A stretch of DNA of 64,000 bases from Clostridia bacterium (GCA_900767415.1 CAAFYZ010000042.1:1-64000), one strand, 5' to 3'; shown: positions 7,492-19,358, counted from the stretch's first letter. The notes: generated from the sequence alone by a model not told the origin. Made by a program: numbers and translations.

Positions 7492-8538
7492 TCAGATGGT
7501 CGTGCGGAGGGCTTCCTTCTTTTCGGCAGAGAGGAACGCCGCTTCCATCACGCGCAGAACACGTCTGACTTCGGGGAGTTTGACGAGTTGTTCTTCTTTT
7601 CCGTCGATCGCACGCACAAGATTGCGGTAGAAGTCATGGACGTCGGAGACGGGACGGTCGATCTCGTAATAATCCAGCGTCAGCTCGTCGCGGGGTGCCA
7701 TGGTCTTGGTGATACCCGCCGCCGTCTGGACGGGGGTGACTTCTTTTTCGTTCCACGCCTTGAGTTTTGCGACACGGCATTTTTTCTGCCAGTCTTCGAT
7801 CAGCGCGGTGCCGCTCTTCGCCTGCATATAGAAACGGGGAAGTGCGAGGAAATTGTAAGTACCGACTTCGACGGTCGCCCGCTTCCCGCTCTCGAAGGTC
7901 AGAAGCAGATGGAAGCCGTCGTCGACTTCGTCCGTCGTGATGTTCGTCGTCTCGCAATAGACATTCGTGACCGTCTCGGGAATCAGCTGCAACATCTGGT
8001 CGATGAGGTGAACGCCCCAGTCGAGGATCATGCCGCCGCCCTGCGGCTTATGGCAACGCCAGTCGGAAGGAATCCCGCGGGAACCGTGGATTCTCGACTC
8101 GATGTTGATCGTCTCGCCGATCTCGCCGCTTTGGATGAGGGAACGGATCGCAAGGTAATCGACGTCGAAACGGCGGTTCTGATGGACGGTGAAAAGTTTG
8201 CCCGCCTTTTTCGCGGCGGCGACCATATCGTCAAAGTCGGAAACGGAGAGAGCAACGGGCTTTTCGCAGACGACGTTCTTTCCGGCTTCCAGCGCGCGGA
8301 TCACGATCTCTTTGTGGACGTCGTTCGGCGTCGCGCAGAGGACAATATCGACCTTCGGGTCGGCAAGTGCCTCGTCGAGGGACGCGTAGGTGTGAATGCC
8401 GTTTTCCACAGCGGCTTTCATTCTTTTGTCGGCAATATCGTAAATTCCGGCGAGCGATACCACGTCGCTCTTCTGCGCCCAGTTCGCGTGCCATGCGCCC
8501 TGACCGCCGTAACCGATAATCGCAAGATTCTTTTTCAT
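7492..8538 (-). CDS. Gfo/Idh/MocA-family oxidoreductase
   Basis: This is an NAD(P)-dependent sugar or cyclitol dehydrogenase-type protein of 348 residues. The N-terminal Rossmann motif is AIIGYGGQGAWHA, followed by VLCATPNDVH and the family hallmark VCEKPVAL (about 95-102), whose Lys is catalytic. The C-terminal alpha/beta half has the usual GGGMILDWGVHLIDQM segment. The polyol or sugar substrate is not identifiable. The gene has its own promoter and terminator and an RBS of AAAGAGGT before the ATG. Confidence 0.92.
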   Translation of the reverse strand: MKKNLAIIGYGGQGAWHANWAQKSDVVSLAGIYDIADKRMKAAVENGIHTYASLDEALADPKVDIVLCATPNDVHKEIVIRALEAGKNVVCEKPVALSVSDFDDMVAAAKKAGKLFTVHQNRRFDVDYLAIRSLIQSGEIGETINIESRIHGSRGIPSDWRCHKPQGGGMILDWGVHLIDQMLQLIPETVTNVYCETTNITTDEVDDGFHLLLTFESGKRATVEVGTYNFLALPRFYMQAKSGTALIEDWQKKCRVAKLKAWNEKEVTPVQTAAGITKTMAPRDELTLDYYEIDRPVSDVHDFYRNLVRAIDGKEEQLVKLPEVRRVLRVMEAAFLSAEKKEALRTTI

Positions 8539-8598
8539 ATTTGCAATACCTCTTTTCTTATTCGGGAAAGATGCGGGGATTCTCCCGCTTTCGCTTTC

Positions 8599-8627
8599 AG
8601 TATATCATATATTCCGCCGATTGTCCA
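8599..8627 (-). promoter_or_regulatory. Promoter of the Gfo/Idh/MocA gene
   Basis: Minus-strand TGGACA (8622-8627), 17-bp spacer, TATACT (8599-8604). One mismatch in each hexamer. Confidence 0.65.
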
Positions 8628-8671
8628 GTCCGTTTTTTGCACAAAAGTTGCAGGATTTTGACTTTCTTCGC

Positions 8672-9538
8672 TCACAGGAGGGCGGAGAGCCCCGTGAGAT
8701 CGACGGCGAGTCCCGCGAGGACGCCGACGACGAAGAGCAAAAGGAGAATCAGAAAGTTCTCTTTCATCGGGCGGTTGACGCGGAAGAGCACGAGAAGCCC
8801 CACGCCGGCACCCGGGAGAAGTCCCGCCAGCATGGCACCCGCCGTGATGAATCCGTTGAGGTAAAATCCGGTCAGGGCGACCGATGCGGCGCAGTTCGGA
8901 ATCAGACCGACCAGTGCCGAGAGAATATGCCCGACCACGGGGCGGTTATAGAACAGCGAGGCGACGGTGTCCTCTCCGACGAAGAAAACCACCGCGTTGA
9001 CAAAAAGCGTGACGAGAAGGATAAACAGGGTGATATGCACCGTATGATGCAGTGCGGAGCGGAAAATCCCCTTTTCGCAATGGCAGTGATCCTGCTCGCA
9101 GAGCGTGTCGATATGCACGCTCTCTTCTTTGTGACGGAGACGGAGAACGAGGTCGACGAGCATCCCGACGGCGATGCCGACGACGATCTTCACACCGAGA
9201 ATAAGAAGTACTGAGGTCATCTTCACGTTGCCCGCGATCAGAAGAGGGAGCATCTCGTCCGAGGTGGAGAGGAAAACGGCGAGGAGCGTGCCGAGGGTGA
9301 TGATCCGCCCGGCATACAGGTTTGCCGCCGCGGCGGAAAACCCGCACTGCGGCACCGTGCCGACGAGCGCGCCGAGCAGAGGACCGAACCTGCCCGATTT
9401 TTCAAGGAAACGAAGGGCTTTCCCCTCCGCCTTGTGCTCGAGAAATTCCATTGCCAGATAGGTTAAGAACAAAAAGGGAAGAAGTTTTGCCGTATCGAGG
9501 AGCCCGTCAAGCACGACTTCGTGAAGAAATTCCCGCAT
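8672..9538 (-). CDS. Putative manganese transporter (ArsP_2-type permease)
   Basis: The 288-residue protein is very hydrophobic, with about eight to nine membrane segments in two related halves. Each half has a Pro-Asn/Gln-Cys motif: GTVPQCGFSAAAANLYAG in the first and GLIPNCAASVALTGFYLNG in the second. A His/Cys-rich cytoplasmic loop (HKEESVHIDTLCEQDHCHC) separates them and may bind metal. The architecture matches the putative manganese exporter family related to ArsP. I prefer the ATG at 9538, nine bases from GGAGG, to a GTG at 9547 that touches the RBS. Confidence 0.82.
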   Translation of the reverse strand: MREFLHEVVLDGLLDTAKLLPFLFLTYLAMEFLEHKAEGKALRFLEKSGRFGPLLGALVGTVPQCGFSAAAANLYAGRIITLGTLLAVFLSTSDEMLPLLIAGNVKMTSVLLILGVKIVVGIAVGMLVDLVLRLRHKEESVHIDTLCEQDHCHCEKGIFRSALHHTVHITLFILLVTLFVNAVVFFVGEDTVASLFYNRPVVGHILSALVGLIPNCAASVALTGFYLNGFITAGAMLAGLLPGAGVGLLVLFRVNRPMKENFLILLLLFVVGVLAGLAVDLTGLSALL

Positions 9539-9584
9539 CGGGTACACCCTCCTTTCTTTTATATATAGAAATTTACACTTTCAT

Positions 9585-9613
9585 AGCATACTCTGTTTTT
9601 TTCTTTTTGTCAA
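9585..9613 (-). promoter_or_regulatory. Promoter of the putative manganese transporter
   Basis: Minus-strand TTGACA (9608-9613), 17-bp spacer, TATGCT (9585-9590). About 45 A/T-rich bases separate it from the ATG, and no clear operator is visible. Confidence 0.75.
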
Positions 9614-9677
9614 GAGAAAAACGCAAAAATCAGAAAATTTCCGATATTTTCCGCCTGAAAACGTGTCCTTCATAGGT

Positions 9678-9704
9678 TTAGCACTCTCGCCGATAGAGTG
9701 CTAA
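9678..9704 (+). promoter_or_regulatory. CIRCE element (HrcA operator)
   Basis: TTAGCACTC-N9-GAGTGCTAA is a perfect match to the CIRCE consensus bound by the heat-shock repressor HrcA. It lies 211 bases upstream of the clpB start and upstream of the putative clpB promoter, in the gap shared with the divergent transporter gene. CIRCE control of clpB is seen in some but not all Firmicutes. Confidence 0.95.
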
Positions 9705-9732
9705 TGTTTACAAAAAATCCACAAAATAACGT

Positions 9733-9760
9733 TTGATCCTTTACATTTTTCGGCTAAAAT
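9733..9760 (+). promoter_or_regulatory. Possible clpB promoter
   Basis: TTGATC (9733-9738), a 16-bp spacer and TAAAAT (9755-9760). The match is moderate, and the CIRCE element lies 28 bases upstream of the -35 instead of over or after the promoter. A second promoter nearer CIRCE is therefore possible. Confidence 0.45.
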
Positions 9761-9914
9761 AAAAGCAAACAGATAAGAAATCCGCGGAAGACGGGAGTGT
9801 AATCCCGAACGTCGCGGAGAAGAACGACCGTCGGAACAAACGCCGTCGCCCCGAAAAGGGTCGGCGTGCCGTCGGTCGGCGCCGCGGTGTCCGCGACGGA
9901 AAGGAGAGATTGCC

Positions 9915-12533
<2,619 letters not shown>

Positions 12534-12556
12534 TCTTCGCGACAGGCGAAAAAGAA

Positions 12557-12611
12557 AAAGAAAGCACCCCTGCGGGGAGTCCATCGACTCCCCCGCAGGG
12601 GTGCTTTCTTT
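12557..12611 (+). terminator. clpB terminator (bidirectional)
   Basis: AAAGAAAGCACCCCTGCGGG and the bases after it (12557-12580) pair with 12587-12611 around a short loop, with one bulged C. T-rich flanks on both sides suit the convergent genes clpB and 12627-12938. Confidence 0.85.
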
Positions 12612-12626
12612 GAAAACGGGACGCGC

Positions 12627-12938
12627 TTATTCGAGCGCGACGGTGCCTTCGTAGACGTTGTGGCAGTTGTCTCCCATCGTATCGGTGAACTCGTCGTAGG
12701 CGAGCTCGACCTCTTCTCCCCTGTGAATCAGAAGGTTATCCTTGTTCGGGAAGGTGAGGATCGCGTACTCGCCGCCCGCGTCGCGACCGACCCCGCCGAC
12801 GAGAAAACTGCCGTCCTCCTGATGGGTGAGGGTAAAGCGGTTGCCCGCGACGGCGTCGAAGGTCTCGTCATAGGCGCCTTCGTTCAAAATGTCGTCAAAA
12901 TGAAAATAAGTGTATACATATCGGAAGTGGAATTTCAT
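12627..12938 (-). CDS. Hypothetical 103-residue protein
   Basis: I do not recognise this protein. It starts MKFHFRYVYTYFHFDDIL with an aromatic-rich N-terminus, has no membrane segment or signal peptide, and is acidic (DETFDAV, GEEVELAYDEFTD). The pattern of short beta-like stretches (RFTLTHQEDGSFLVGGVG, EYAILTF, VYEGTVAL) suggests a small all-beta fold. The start at 12938 is fixed by AAAAGGAGAAAATC before the ATG. It follows the ABC transporter pair on the same strand, 82 bases after their last stop, with no clear terminator between, so it may be co-transcribed with them. Confidence 0.6.
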   Translation of the reverse strand: MKFHFRYVYTYFHFDDILNEGAYDETFDAVAGNRFTLTHQEDGSFLVGGVGRDAGGEYAILTFPNKDNLLIHRGEEVELAYDEFTDTMGDNCHNVYEGTVALE

Positions 12939-13020
12939 GATTTTCTCCTTTTCATTGAGGAAAGTGCGTTTTTTTGATTTGGTCGTTAAGCAGGAAATTG
13001 ACAGGACTTTGATGACGGAC

Positions 13021-15564
13021 TCAGAGGTCGTAAGAGACGGCGAGACGCGCGGGCGGTTTTCCGAGCAGGCGAAGAGTGGGAAGAAGAATCGCCGCGAGAT
13101 GGAAAAGGCACAGCGCGCAAAAGGCGATGACGACGGCGGCGAAGGGCGGGGAGAGCGTGAGGGGGAGATCCGGGACGAGCCCTTCCGCAAGACGGATCGC
13201 GCCGTAGGTGAGAAGTGCCGTCGGCAGAACGTAACGACAGGAGAGCGCGAGCGTCTCTGCCGCGAAGACGGCGCACGTTTTCCCTCTCGGGATGCCGAGC
13301 AGACGGTAGACGGCGATCATGCCGATACGGCCGTGAATGACCGAGCGGCACAAGAACCATAAGAAGACCGCCGAAAGAAAGAGGACAGTGAAGGTAATGA
13401 CGGTGCGGGCGTCCGCCCGTCCCGTGGTAAGGGCGACGTGCGCGCGCATGGCGTCCGCATAGGGATCTTTCACGCTTACCTTCAGATTGGAGGTGAAAGC
13501 AGCCGGGAGAGAGAGGGTTTCCGTTGCCGCTTTCAGTGCCTCTTTGTCCGGGGCGTAGAGATAAAACCGCAGACCGAGCAGCGACGCCGCAAAACGGTCC
13601 GCCGCCGCGTCGCTCAGGACGACAACGGCATAGGTGTCGACGTCCCACAGCACCTCTTGTACATACATCGTCATGTCTTTATTCAGACGGTAATAGCGGA
13701 ATTCGGGAGTCAGAAAAGAGGTGTCGGCATTCTCGCCGATGAGATAACAGGAATCATCGTTGAGGGGTGTGTCCGGCAGTTTGACTCCAAGATTACGGAG
13801 GGCAGACTCGCGGATGATGCGGGTGGAGGCGTTTGCGGTGGAGCTGATCATGTCGCGGTGCATATAGACTGACATCTCGCCCGTGTCCGCGATGCCGACG
13901 ACGCGGAGCGTGCAGTTGTTCCACGGGGTGGTCAGGGTGCGGTCGAGAAAATATTCGTTCTCCGTAATCAGAGAGCGGAATTTACGTTCGCTGTTCCGCG
14001 TGCGTTCGATGACGGCACGCTCGAGGACGATCTCGGTCTCGGAGGTCGGCATTCTGCCGGCGATCAGGGTATCCGCCCGCAACCGCTCGTGGGGGAGATA
14101 GGTGGAATCTGCGAGCGTCAGAGAGTAGCTTTCAAACTGCGCGAAAAGATCGGTCGTATAACCGAGGGTGCTCGGCGCGTGAGGCGGCAGGGCATCGAAA
14201 TCCACGCCCGTCTCACGCAGGGCGGCAAGGTAAGTGTTTTGCATTTCGGTCTCGGGGACGAAAAGAGGGGAGGAGGTAAATTTTTCGGTGTACTCCGCAC
14301 GAATTTCCGCGAGGTGAGTGTTATAGGGGACGGAAATCCCGGAGTTCACGCCCGCGAGGGTGAGAAAGTCGCTGACGGTCAGAACCGTGAGAAGGGTCAG
14401 AAGAATGAGAAAGATACGGAGTCCGACCCTCGTGCCGCGGCGCATCCCCCGATCCTGCGAGAGAAAGCGCGTCTCGCGCAAGAGAAGAGAGAAGGGGAGC
14501 CCGTCTCCCGCGCGGTTTTTCTTTTTCCCCTTTTTCCGTGTCGGGGATTCTTTCGGCGGCTCTTCCGCCTTTTCTTTTTCGTGCCCGGTCGGCAGGAAGG
14601 CGGAGCCCCCCTTTTCGCTCGGTTCTTCTTCGGTCGGGGAAACGAGAACGGGGCGTGCGCCCTCCCGGATGACGGGGGTGTCGCTTTCTTTGACGGCAGA
14701 GAAGGTGCGGGCGTCGTCCACCTTGATGAGAATCCTGTCTTTCGCGGCGACGACGGTCAGGCGGAGGGGCGGCGCGTTCTCTTCCGAGAGAACGCGGACG
14801 GAGAAGGCATCGCTTTCGGCGACGCTTTCCGCATAATCGGCGGTATAGAGAGAGTCGGTGTCCGCCGAGAGAAGGGGTGTGCGGGAAAATTCCGTGGAAT
14901 CTTCCGTGATTTTTCCGCCGTCGAGACGGAGAATCCGATCGGCGTAAAAGCGCGCGATCCTCTCTTCGTGCGTCACCATCAGAACGAGACTGCTTTCGGA
15001 AAGGCGACGGAGAATGGCACAGATTTTCTGCGTGTTCGCCTCGTCGAGATTCCCCGTCGGCTCGTCCGCGAAAATGACGCGCGGACGGCGCACGAGGGCG
15101 CGGGCGATGGCGACACGCTGTTTTTGCCCGCCCGAGAGACTGTCGACCGTACGGTGTCCGTAGTGCGAGAGATCCACGGCGGCGAGTGCCTCGCGGATGC
15201 GCGCCCGCTTTTCTTCTTCGGAAAGGGAGAGGGACTGCATTCCGAGGTAGACGTTATAGGCGACGCTGTGTTCGGCGAGCAGATAATAATTCTGGAAGAT
15301 GTAGGCAAAGGAGCGGTTTCGCTCTGCCTCCATGCGGCGGGTGCCGTACCGATCGGCTTCGGTGTCGTTGACGGAGATGCTTCCGCCGTCGAACGTGTCG
15401 ATGCCGCCGAGGACATTCAGAAGACTGGTTTTTCCGCAACCGGAGACACCGAGAATACAGACGAAGCCGGTGTCGGGCAACTCGAGGTCGATGCCGCGGA
15501 GAACGCGGTTTTCGTGCCGCGTGCCCTTGTCGTAGGTTTTATCGAGTCCTTTTGCGCGGATCAT
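13021..15564 (-). CDS. Fused ABC transporter ATPase-permease (MacB/FtsX type), second subunit
   Basis: The N-terminal 225 residues are a complete ATPase: Walker A GVSGCGKTS, signature LSGGQKQRVAIARAL, Walker B VIFADEPTGNLDE. A charged linker follows to about 370. A first membrane segment (about 378-400), a roughly 320-residue extracellular domain and three C-terminal segments then give the MacB/FtsX 1+3 topology. Such mechanotransmission transporters export peptides or remove lipoproteins and antimicrobials; the cargo here is unknown. Its ATG overlaps the stop of the upstream partner (15561-15564), so the two are translationally coupled and probably form a heterodimer. Confidence 0.88.
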   Translation of the reverse strand: MIRAKGLDKTYDKGTRHENRVLRGIDLELPDTGFVCILGVSGCGKTSLLNVLGGIDTFDGGSISVNDTEADRYGTRRMEAERNRSFAYIFQNYYLLAEHSVAYNVYLGMQSLSLSEEEKRARIREALAAVDLSHYGHRTVDSLSGGQKQRVAIARALVRRPRVIFADEPTGNLDEANTQKICAILRRLSESSLVLMVTHEERIARFYADRILRLDGGKITEDSTEFSRTPLLSADTDSLYTADYAESVAESDAFSVRVLSEENAPPLRLTVVAAKDRILIKVDDARTFSAVKESDTPVIREGARPVLVSPTEEEPSEKGGSAFLPTGHEKEKAEEPPKESPTRKKGKKKNRAGDGLPFSLLLRETRFLSQDRGMRRGTRVGLRIFLILLTLLTVLTVSDFLTLAGVNSGISVPYNTHLAEIRAEYTEKFTSSPLFVPETEMQNTYLAALRETGVDFDALPPHAPSTLGYTTDLFAQFESYSLTLADSTYLPHERLRADTLIAGRMPTSETEIVLERAVIERTRNSERKFRSLITENEYFLDRTLTTPWNNCTLRVVGIADTGEMSVYMHRDMISSTANASTRIIRESALRNLGVKLPDTPLNDDSCYLIGENADTSFLTPEFRYYRLNKDMTMYVQEVLWDVDTYAVVVLSDAAADRFAASLLGLRFYLYAPDKEALKAATETLSLPAAFTSNLKVSVKDPYADAMRAHVALTTGRADARTVITFTVLFLSAVFLWFLCRSVIHGRIGMIAVYRLLGIPRGKTCAVFAAETLALSCRYVLPTALLTYGAIRLAEGLVPDLPLTLSPPFAAVVIAFCALCLFHLAAILLPTLRLLGKPPARLAVSYDL

Positions 15565-17780
15565 GCCGTCACCTCCTCGTCGGTATAGCCCGGAAGATCG
15601 ATTTCTTTCGCGGCGTTCGGATACACCTGCTTTTTGAGGGATCGGACGGCTCTGCGCGCCGTGAGAGCGGTGAAGAGAGTGCCGACGCCGAAGAGGAGCA
15701 GCAGACGCCGAAAGGTCAGATAGTATGTGATGGCGGAGAGGCGTCCGACGCCTTCGTGTGCGAGAACGAAAATGATGGAGAACGTGAGAATCTGCCCGAG
15801 GACAGAAAGAGAAAACAGTTCGAGCAAAGCGGACGCTTTTGCCGTCTTTTCACGCAATCCGATGTCGGAAAGTAAACGATAGGTGTCATTTTGCATAGAA
15901 AACAAAGCGGAACAGAGGAAAATCTGTAAAAGCGACGTGAGTATCAAAGCACAGATGCAGATGCCGATCGTAAGATATCTTTCTTCCGCCGCTTCGGTAT
16001 CGAAGCGGTCGGCGCCGATCCGTCGCGGGGAGATGGCGGTATAGCCGCGCGCGGCGAGGGCTTCCGTGACGCGATCGGTATAGGCGTAGTCCTCCATGGT
16101 GACGGAGAACTGATTCCGCGGGGCGGTATCCGTCATTTTCCGAAAGAGTGCGGGGGAGACTTCGAGAAGGTTCTGCTGCGTCGATCCGTTTTTGCCTATG
16201 ACGGTCAGCTTGAATCCCGGGGTATCGTCGGCGGCGGGGATTCTGACGGTATCGCCTTTTTGCTCCCTTGAAAGAATCACCGAGGAATCGGAGAGCTCCG
16301 AGTCCTTCGAGGGAATCCACAGGTAGTGCGGCTTTTTCGTCATGCTTTCGGCGAGTGCGCCGATCCCGTCCGACAGCCACAGACCCTCCCCGCGTTCGGT
16401 GATGCCGACGATCCTGACGACGAGTTCGATGTACTGCGAGCGGCGATAGTTTTTCTCGTCGGTGAGAAAAATGCGTACCTCTTCGCCGAGTGTTGCCGCG
16501 CCGCGCGTGGCGACGGCTTCGTAAAAATCTTCGGGGAGCGTCCCTTCGGAGAGGAAGGTCTCTCCTTCTTTTAAGAGCGGAACCGTCTTGAGGAAAGGGG
16601 TGCCGGCTCGCAGTGTGACGTATTCCTGCGGTTTGCCGCTGAAATTGCCGAGACCGTAATAATAACTGCGCACATAGTCCGTATTTTCACGGTAGGCATA
16701 ACGGACGTCGGCGGCGTAGCCGTAACGCTCCGTTCGTACGACGTGGGGGAGCGAGGCGACGGTGCGATAATCCGCCTCCGTCATATCGGCGCCGTCCGTG
16801 CGGATGACGACGAGACGGGCGGGGTCGCCGTTCTGAAAGACGGCGTCGCTGTATATCCGCGCGTCGGTATCGTCGAGCGCGGGGATCAGCGAGCCGAGGA
16901 AGGCAAAAATGCCGAAGGTCTCCGCCATAAAAAGGAAGAGGAGAACGAGGGTGAGTATCGGTCGGGATTTTACGGCGAGGAGGGCGATTTTCAGAGGGAG
17001 AGAACGCCGGGATTTTTGAGGACGGGCGATGGCTACGGCGGCGTCTTTTTCATTTTTTGCAGGGGGAATCCCGCTGCCCGACGGTATCTTCCGCAGGTGC
17101 GCGTCGGCGGCGACTCTGCCGTCTTCCAGGGTGATATGGCGCGTTACGTAGGGCTTTGCCTCGGAGAACTCGTGCGTGATGAGAACGACGAGCCGTTCCG
17201 ACGCGGCGGCGGCAAGCAGGCGGATGACCTTTTCACTGCTCTCGGGGTCGAGGTTGCCGGTCGGCTCGTCCGCAATCAGGATTTTCGTCGGTTTTGCCAA
17301 GGCGCGGGCGATGGAGAGCCGCTGTTTTTGTCCCGAGGAGAGAAAAGCGGCGCGCCGCGAGGCATAGGGGGTGAGATCCACCTCTTCGAGGATTTCTTTC
17401 GCGCGCGCCTTCGCCTCTTTTCCCGCAAGTCCCGCGATGGCGAGGGCACTCGTGATGTTGTCAAAGACGGTCGCACCGGGGAGAATGCCGTAACTTTGCG
17501 AGATGAAGGCGACGGAAGAGGAGCGGTATTCCTGAAGATCCGCACCGTCGAAAGAGGAGGTCGCCTTCCCGCGATAGAACATCTCGCCGCTCTCATAAGG
17601 GAGAATGCCGCCGAGAATGTGGGCGAGGGTGGATTTTCCGCTCCCGCTCTCTCCGGTGACGGCGACGAATTCGCCGACGGAGAAAGAGAGCGTGATACGT
17701 TGAAGTCCGACGACGATATTCTGCGCTGTGGTGTAGAATTTCGAGACTTCGGACAGTACGAGAATCTTTTCTTCGTCCAT
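15561..17780 (-). CDS. Fused ABC transporter ATPase-permease (MacB/FtsX type), first subunit
   Basis: This 739-residue protein has the same design as its downstream partner: ATPase (Walker A GESGSGKST, signature SSGQKQRLSIARAL, Walker B ILIADEPTGNLD), linker, one membrane segment near 275-300, an extracellular domain, then three membrane segments from about 620. The signature starts LSSGQ instead of LSGGQ, a mild change that could mark it as the less active site of a heterodimer. It starts at 17780 after AAGGAG and is driven by the promoter at 17811-17839. No two-component system of the BceRS kind lies nearby. Confidence 0.88.
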   Translation of the reverse strand: MDEEKILVLSEVSKFYTTAQNIVVGLQRITLSFSVGEFVAVTGESGSGKSTLAHILGGILPYESGEMFYRGKATSSFDGADLQEYRSSSVAFISQSYGILPGATVFDNITSALAIAGLAGKEAKARAKEILEEVDLTPYASRRAAFLSSGQKQRLSIARALAKPTKILIADEPTGNLDPESSEKVIRLLAAAASERLVVLITHEFSEAKPYVTRHITLEDGRVAADAHLRKIPSGSGIPPAKNEKDAAVAIARPQKSRRSLPLKIALLAVKSRPILTLVLLFLFMAETFGIFAFLGSLIPALDDTDARIYSDAVFQNGDPARLVVIRTDGADMTEADYRTVASLPHVVRTERYGYAADVRYAYRENTDYVRSYYYGLGNFSGKPQEYVTLRAGTPFLKTVPLLKEGETFLSEGTLPEDFYEAVATRGAATLGEEVRIFLTDEKNYRRSQYIELVVRIVGITERGEGLWLSDGIGALAESMTKKPHYLWIPSKDSELSDSSVILSREQKGDTVRIPAADDTPGFKLTVIGKNGSTQQNLLEVSPALFRKMTDTAPRNQFSVTMEDYAYTDRVTEALAARGYTAISPRRIGADRFDTEAAEERYLTIGICICALILTSLLQIFLCSALFSMQNDTYRLLSDIGLREKTAKASALLELFSLSVLGQILTFSIIFVLAHEGVGRLSAITYYLTFRRLLLLFGVGTLFTALTARRAVRSLKKQVYPNAAKEIDLPGYTDEEVTA

Positions 17781-17810
17781 GATCGTTTCTCCTTGCGGTA
17801 AATTTCTTTC

Positions 17811-17839
17811 ATTATACTATATAAGTGATGAAAATGCAA
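17811..17839 (-). promoter_or_regulatory. Promoter of the fused ABC transporter operon
   Basis: Minus-strand TTGCAT (17834-17839), 17-bp spacer, TATAAT (17811-17816), 30 bases before the ATG. Confidence 0.75.
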
Positions 17840-18430
17840 GTAAAAATTACGGAAAGCGGAGAAAAAAACGGGATTTTTTCGCCTTTTTGAAAAAATATTT
17901 GATTTTATACGATAAATCAATAAGAAAACGGAAGTTGTCCTGATACGGAACATTCGGTTTATTGCGATAAAGCATCAGAGGACGAAGAGAACGAAAACGG
18001 CGGGGGTACCGTTCCGCCGCTTTTCGGTCGGCGACCTTTTTTCGCCGTTTTGCCGAAGGGGAGAGAAGAAGGCGTTTTTTTCTCTTTTTCGTCGGCATTT
18101 TGAAAAACGGAGATCGCGCGCCGTCCGCCGCCGCGCGCCCATCGCCTTTTTTGGAACTTTGCGGGAACGCTCGGATTTTTATCTGTCGAAAAGCGGGGAA
18201 ATCCGCCGACATCTTCGCATCGCGAAAGAGGGGAATTGTAAAGAAAAGCACTCATTTTTTGGACTTTTGAAAAAGCGGGCGACGATTTTTACGCCCCGGA
18301 TCGGCACACCGGCGCGCCGATATGCCGACAGGGAAAACCGCTTTTTCTCACGCGCCCGGGGCGTGGTGGAAACGTGCGTTGAAAAAATAAATAAAACCGA
18401 AGAAAAATGAAAAAATCTTGGCGGAAAGTA
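17840..18430. other. Gene-free stretch
   Basis: About 590 bases between divergent promoters hold no convincing gene. The open frames that exist on either strand have low-complexity Lys/Arg-rich translations and no plausible RBS. I see no tRNA, riboswitch or strong terminator. The base composition shifts from A/T-rich (17840-17930) to mixed. Confidence 0.6.
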
Positions 18431-18459
18431 TTGACAAAAAAATCACTATGTGCTATAAT
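18431..18459 (+). promoter_or_regulatory. Promoter of the membrane protein gene
   Basis: TTGACA (18431-18436), 17-bp spacer ending TGC, TATAAT (18454-18459): a perfect consensus with extended -10. Confidence 0.92.
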
Positions 18460-18512
18460 AAAGAAAAATCGTACGGACGGCGTCGCCCGCCGCTCCGGGA
18501 AAGAGGAATTTT

Positions 18513-19190
18513 ATGCTTGAGTTCTTCCAAAAGGTGGCACAGGCTGCCTATTCCTTCCAGGACATCGGTGACTTTTTCAAGAAGCTGCTCCTTGAAGGCG
18601 ATATCCGTACATACTACGAGAAGGTAATCGGACTGATTCCCGGTTTTTACACCTACATTCTTCTCGCGTTTGCCCTTCTGATGGCATTCTTCGGGAAGAA
18701 GCTGCTCGGACCGCAGAAGTTCATCGCCTTCCTCGCCGTCGGCTTCGGCGCGGGTGAAGTGTATGTGGCACCCCTGCTCGTCGATATTCTTCCGTCTCTT
18801 CCCGCATGGGTCAGCGGACTTGTCATCGGTCTGATCGCCGCTCTTCTTTGCAAGTTCCTTTACTGGATCGCCGTTGCGGTCGCTACGGGTTACAGCGTGT
18901 ACCTTGTTCTTTACACCGATATGTTCTTCAAGCTCCCCGAGCCGAAGCAGATCATCGCCGCTGTCGCCGCTCTCGTCGCGATCGTCCTCGTGTTCCTCTT
19001 CCTCAAGTTCTTCGAGAGACTCGGCACTGCCTTCCTCGGCGGTTTCCTCTCTGCGACGCTTCTTATGTCGGTGGTGGACTTCTCCTTCATTCCGCTGGAT
19101 GCCGCCGTCACGAAGTGGATTCTCATCGGTGTGATCGCACTTCTCGGCTTCATCGTCCAGATCGCTACCCGCTCGAGAAAATATTATTAA
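18513..19190 (+). CDS. Polytopic membrane protein of unknown function
   Basis: The 225-residue protein has a soluble, amphipathic N-terminus (1-45) and then about seven closely packed membrane segments with very short loops. Glycine motifs sit inside the segments (AVGFGAGEVYVAPLL, LGGFLSATLLM). It ends in a short basic tail (RSRKYY), so the C-terminus is probably cytoplasmic. The layout recalls DUF4203/TMEM198-like proteins, but I cannot assign it firmly. It is a single-gene unit with a perfect promoter, an RBS (AAAGAGGAATTTT) and a terminator, which suggests steady strong expression. Confidence 0.75.
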   Translation: MLEFFQKVAQAAYSFQDIGDFFKKLLLEGDIRTYYEKVIGLIPGFYTYILLAFALLMAFFGKKLLGPQKFIAFLAVGFGAGEVYVAPLLVDILPSLPAWVSGLVIGLIAALLCKFLYWIAVAVATGYSVYLVLYTDMFFKLPEPKQIIAAVAALVAIVLVFLFLKFFERLGTAFLGGFLSATLLMSVVDFSFIPLDAAVTKWILIGVIALLGFIVQIATRSRKYY

Positions 19191-19198
19191 GCACTCCG

Positions 19199-19231
19199 AA
19201 AGTCTGCGGCAGTCTGCCGCAGACTTTTTTT
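19199..19231 (+). terminator. Terminator of the membrane protein gene
   Basis: AAAGTCTGCGGCA (19199-19211) pairs perfectly with TGCCGCAGACTTT (19215-19227) around a 3-base loop, followed by a T-run. Confidence 0.92.
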
Positions 19232-19358
19232 GCGCGCTTTTTCTCCTTCCGACGCTTTTTCTGCGGAGCGGGCGCGCCGCGAATCTGCCCGCAGGCGGGG
19301 GCGCGGGAAGAGAAAAACAGGAAATGCGGAAATTTCCGTCTCTCCTCGTCTTTTCTTC

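Noticed and set aside
5319..7568. A long plus-strand frame over the serine hydrolase gene
   Set aside because: It runs through the terminator region and is Arg/Glu-rich without a domain, while the minus frame has SxxK and the family landmarks.
17847..18410. Small open frames on both strands in the gap before the membrane protein gene
   Set aside because: Low-complexity Lys/Arg-rich translations, no convincing RBS, and no similarity to anything I recognise.
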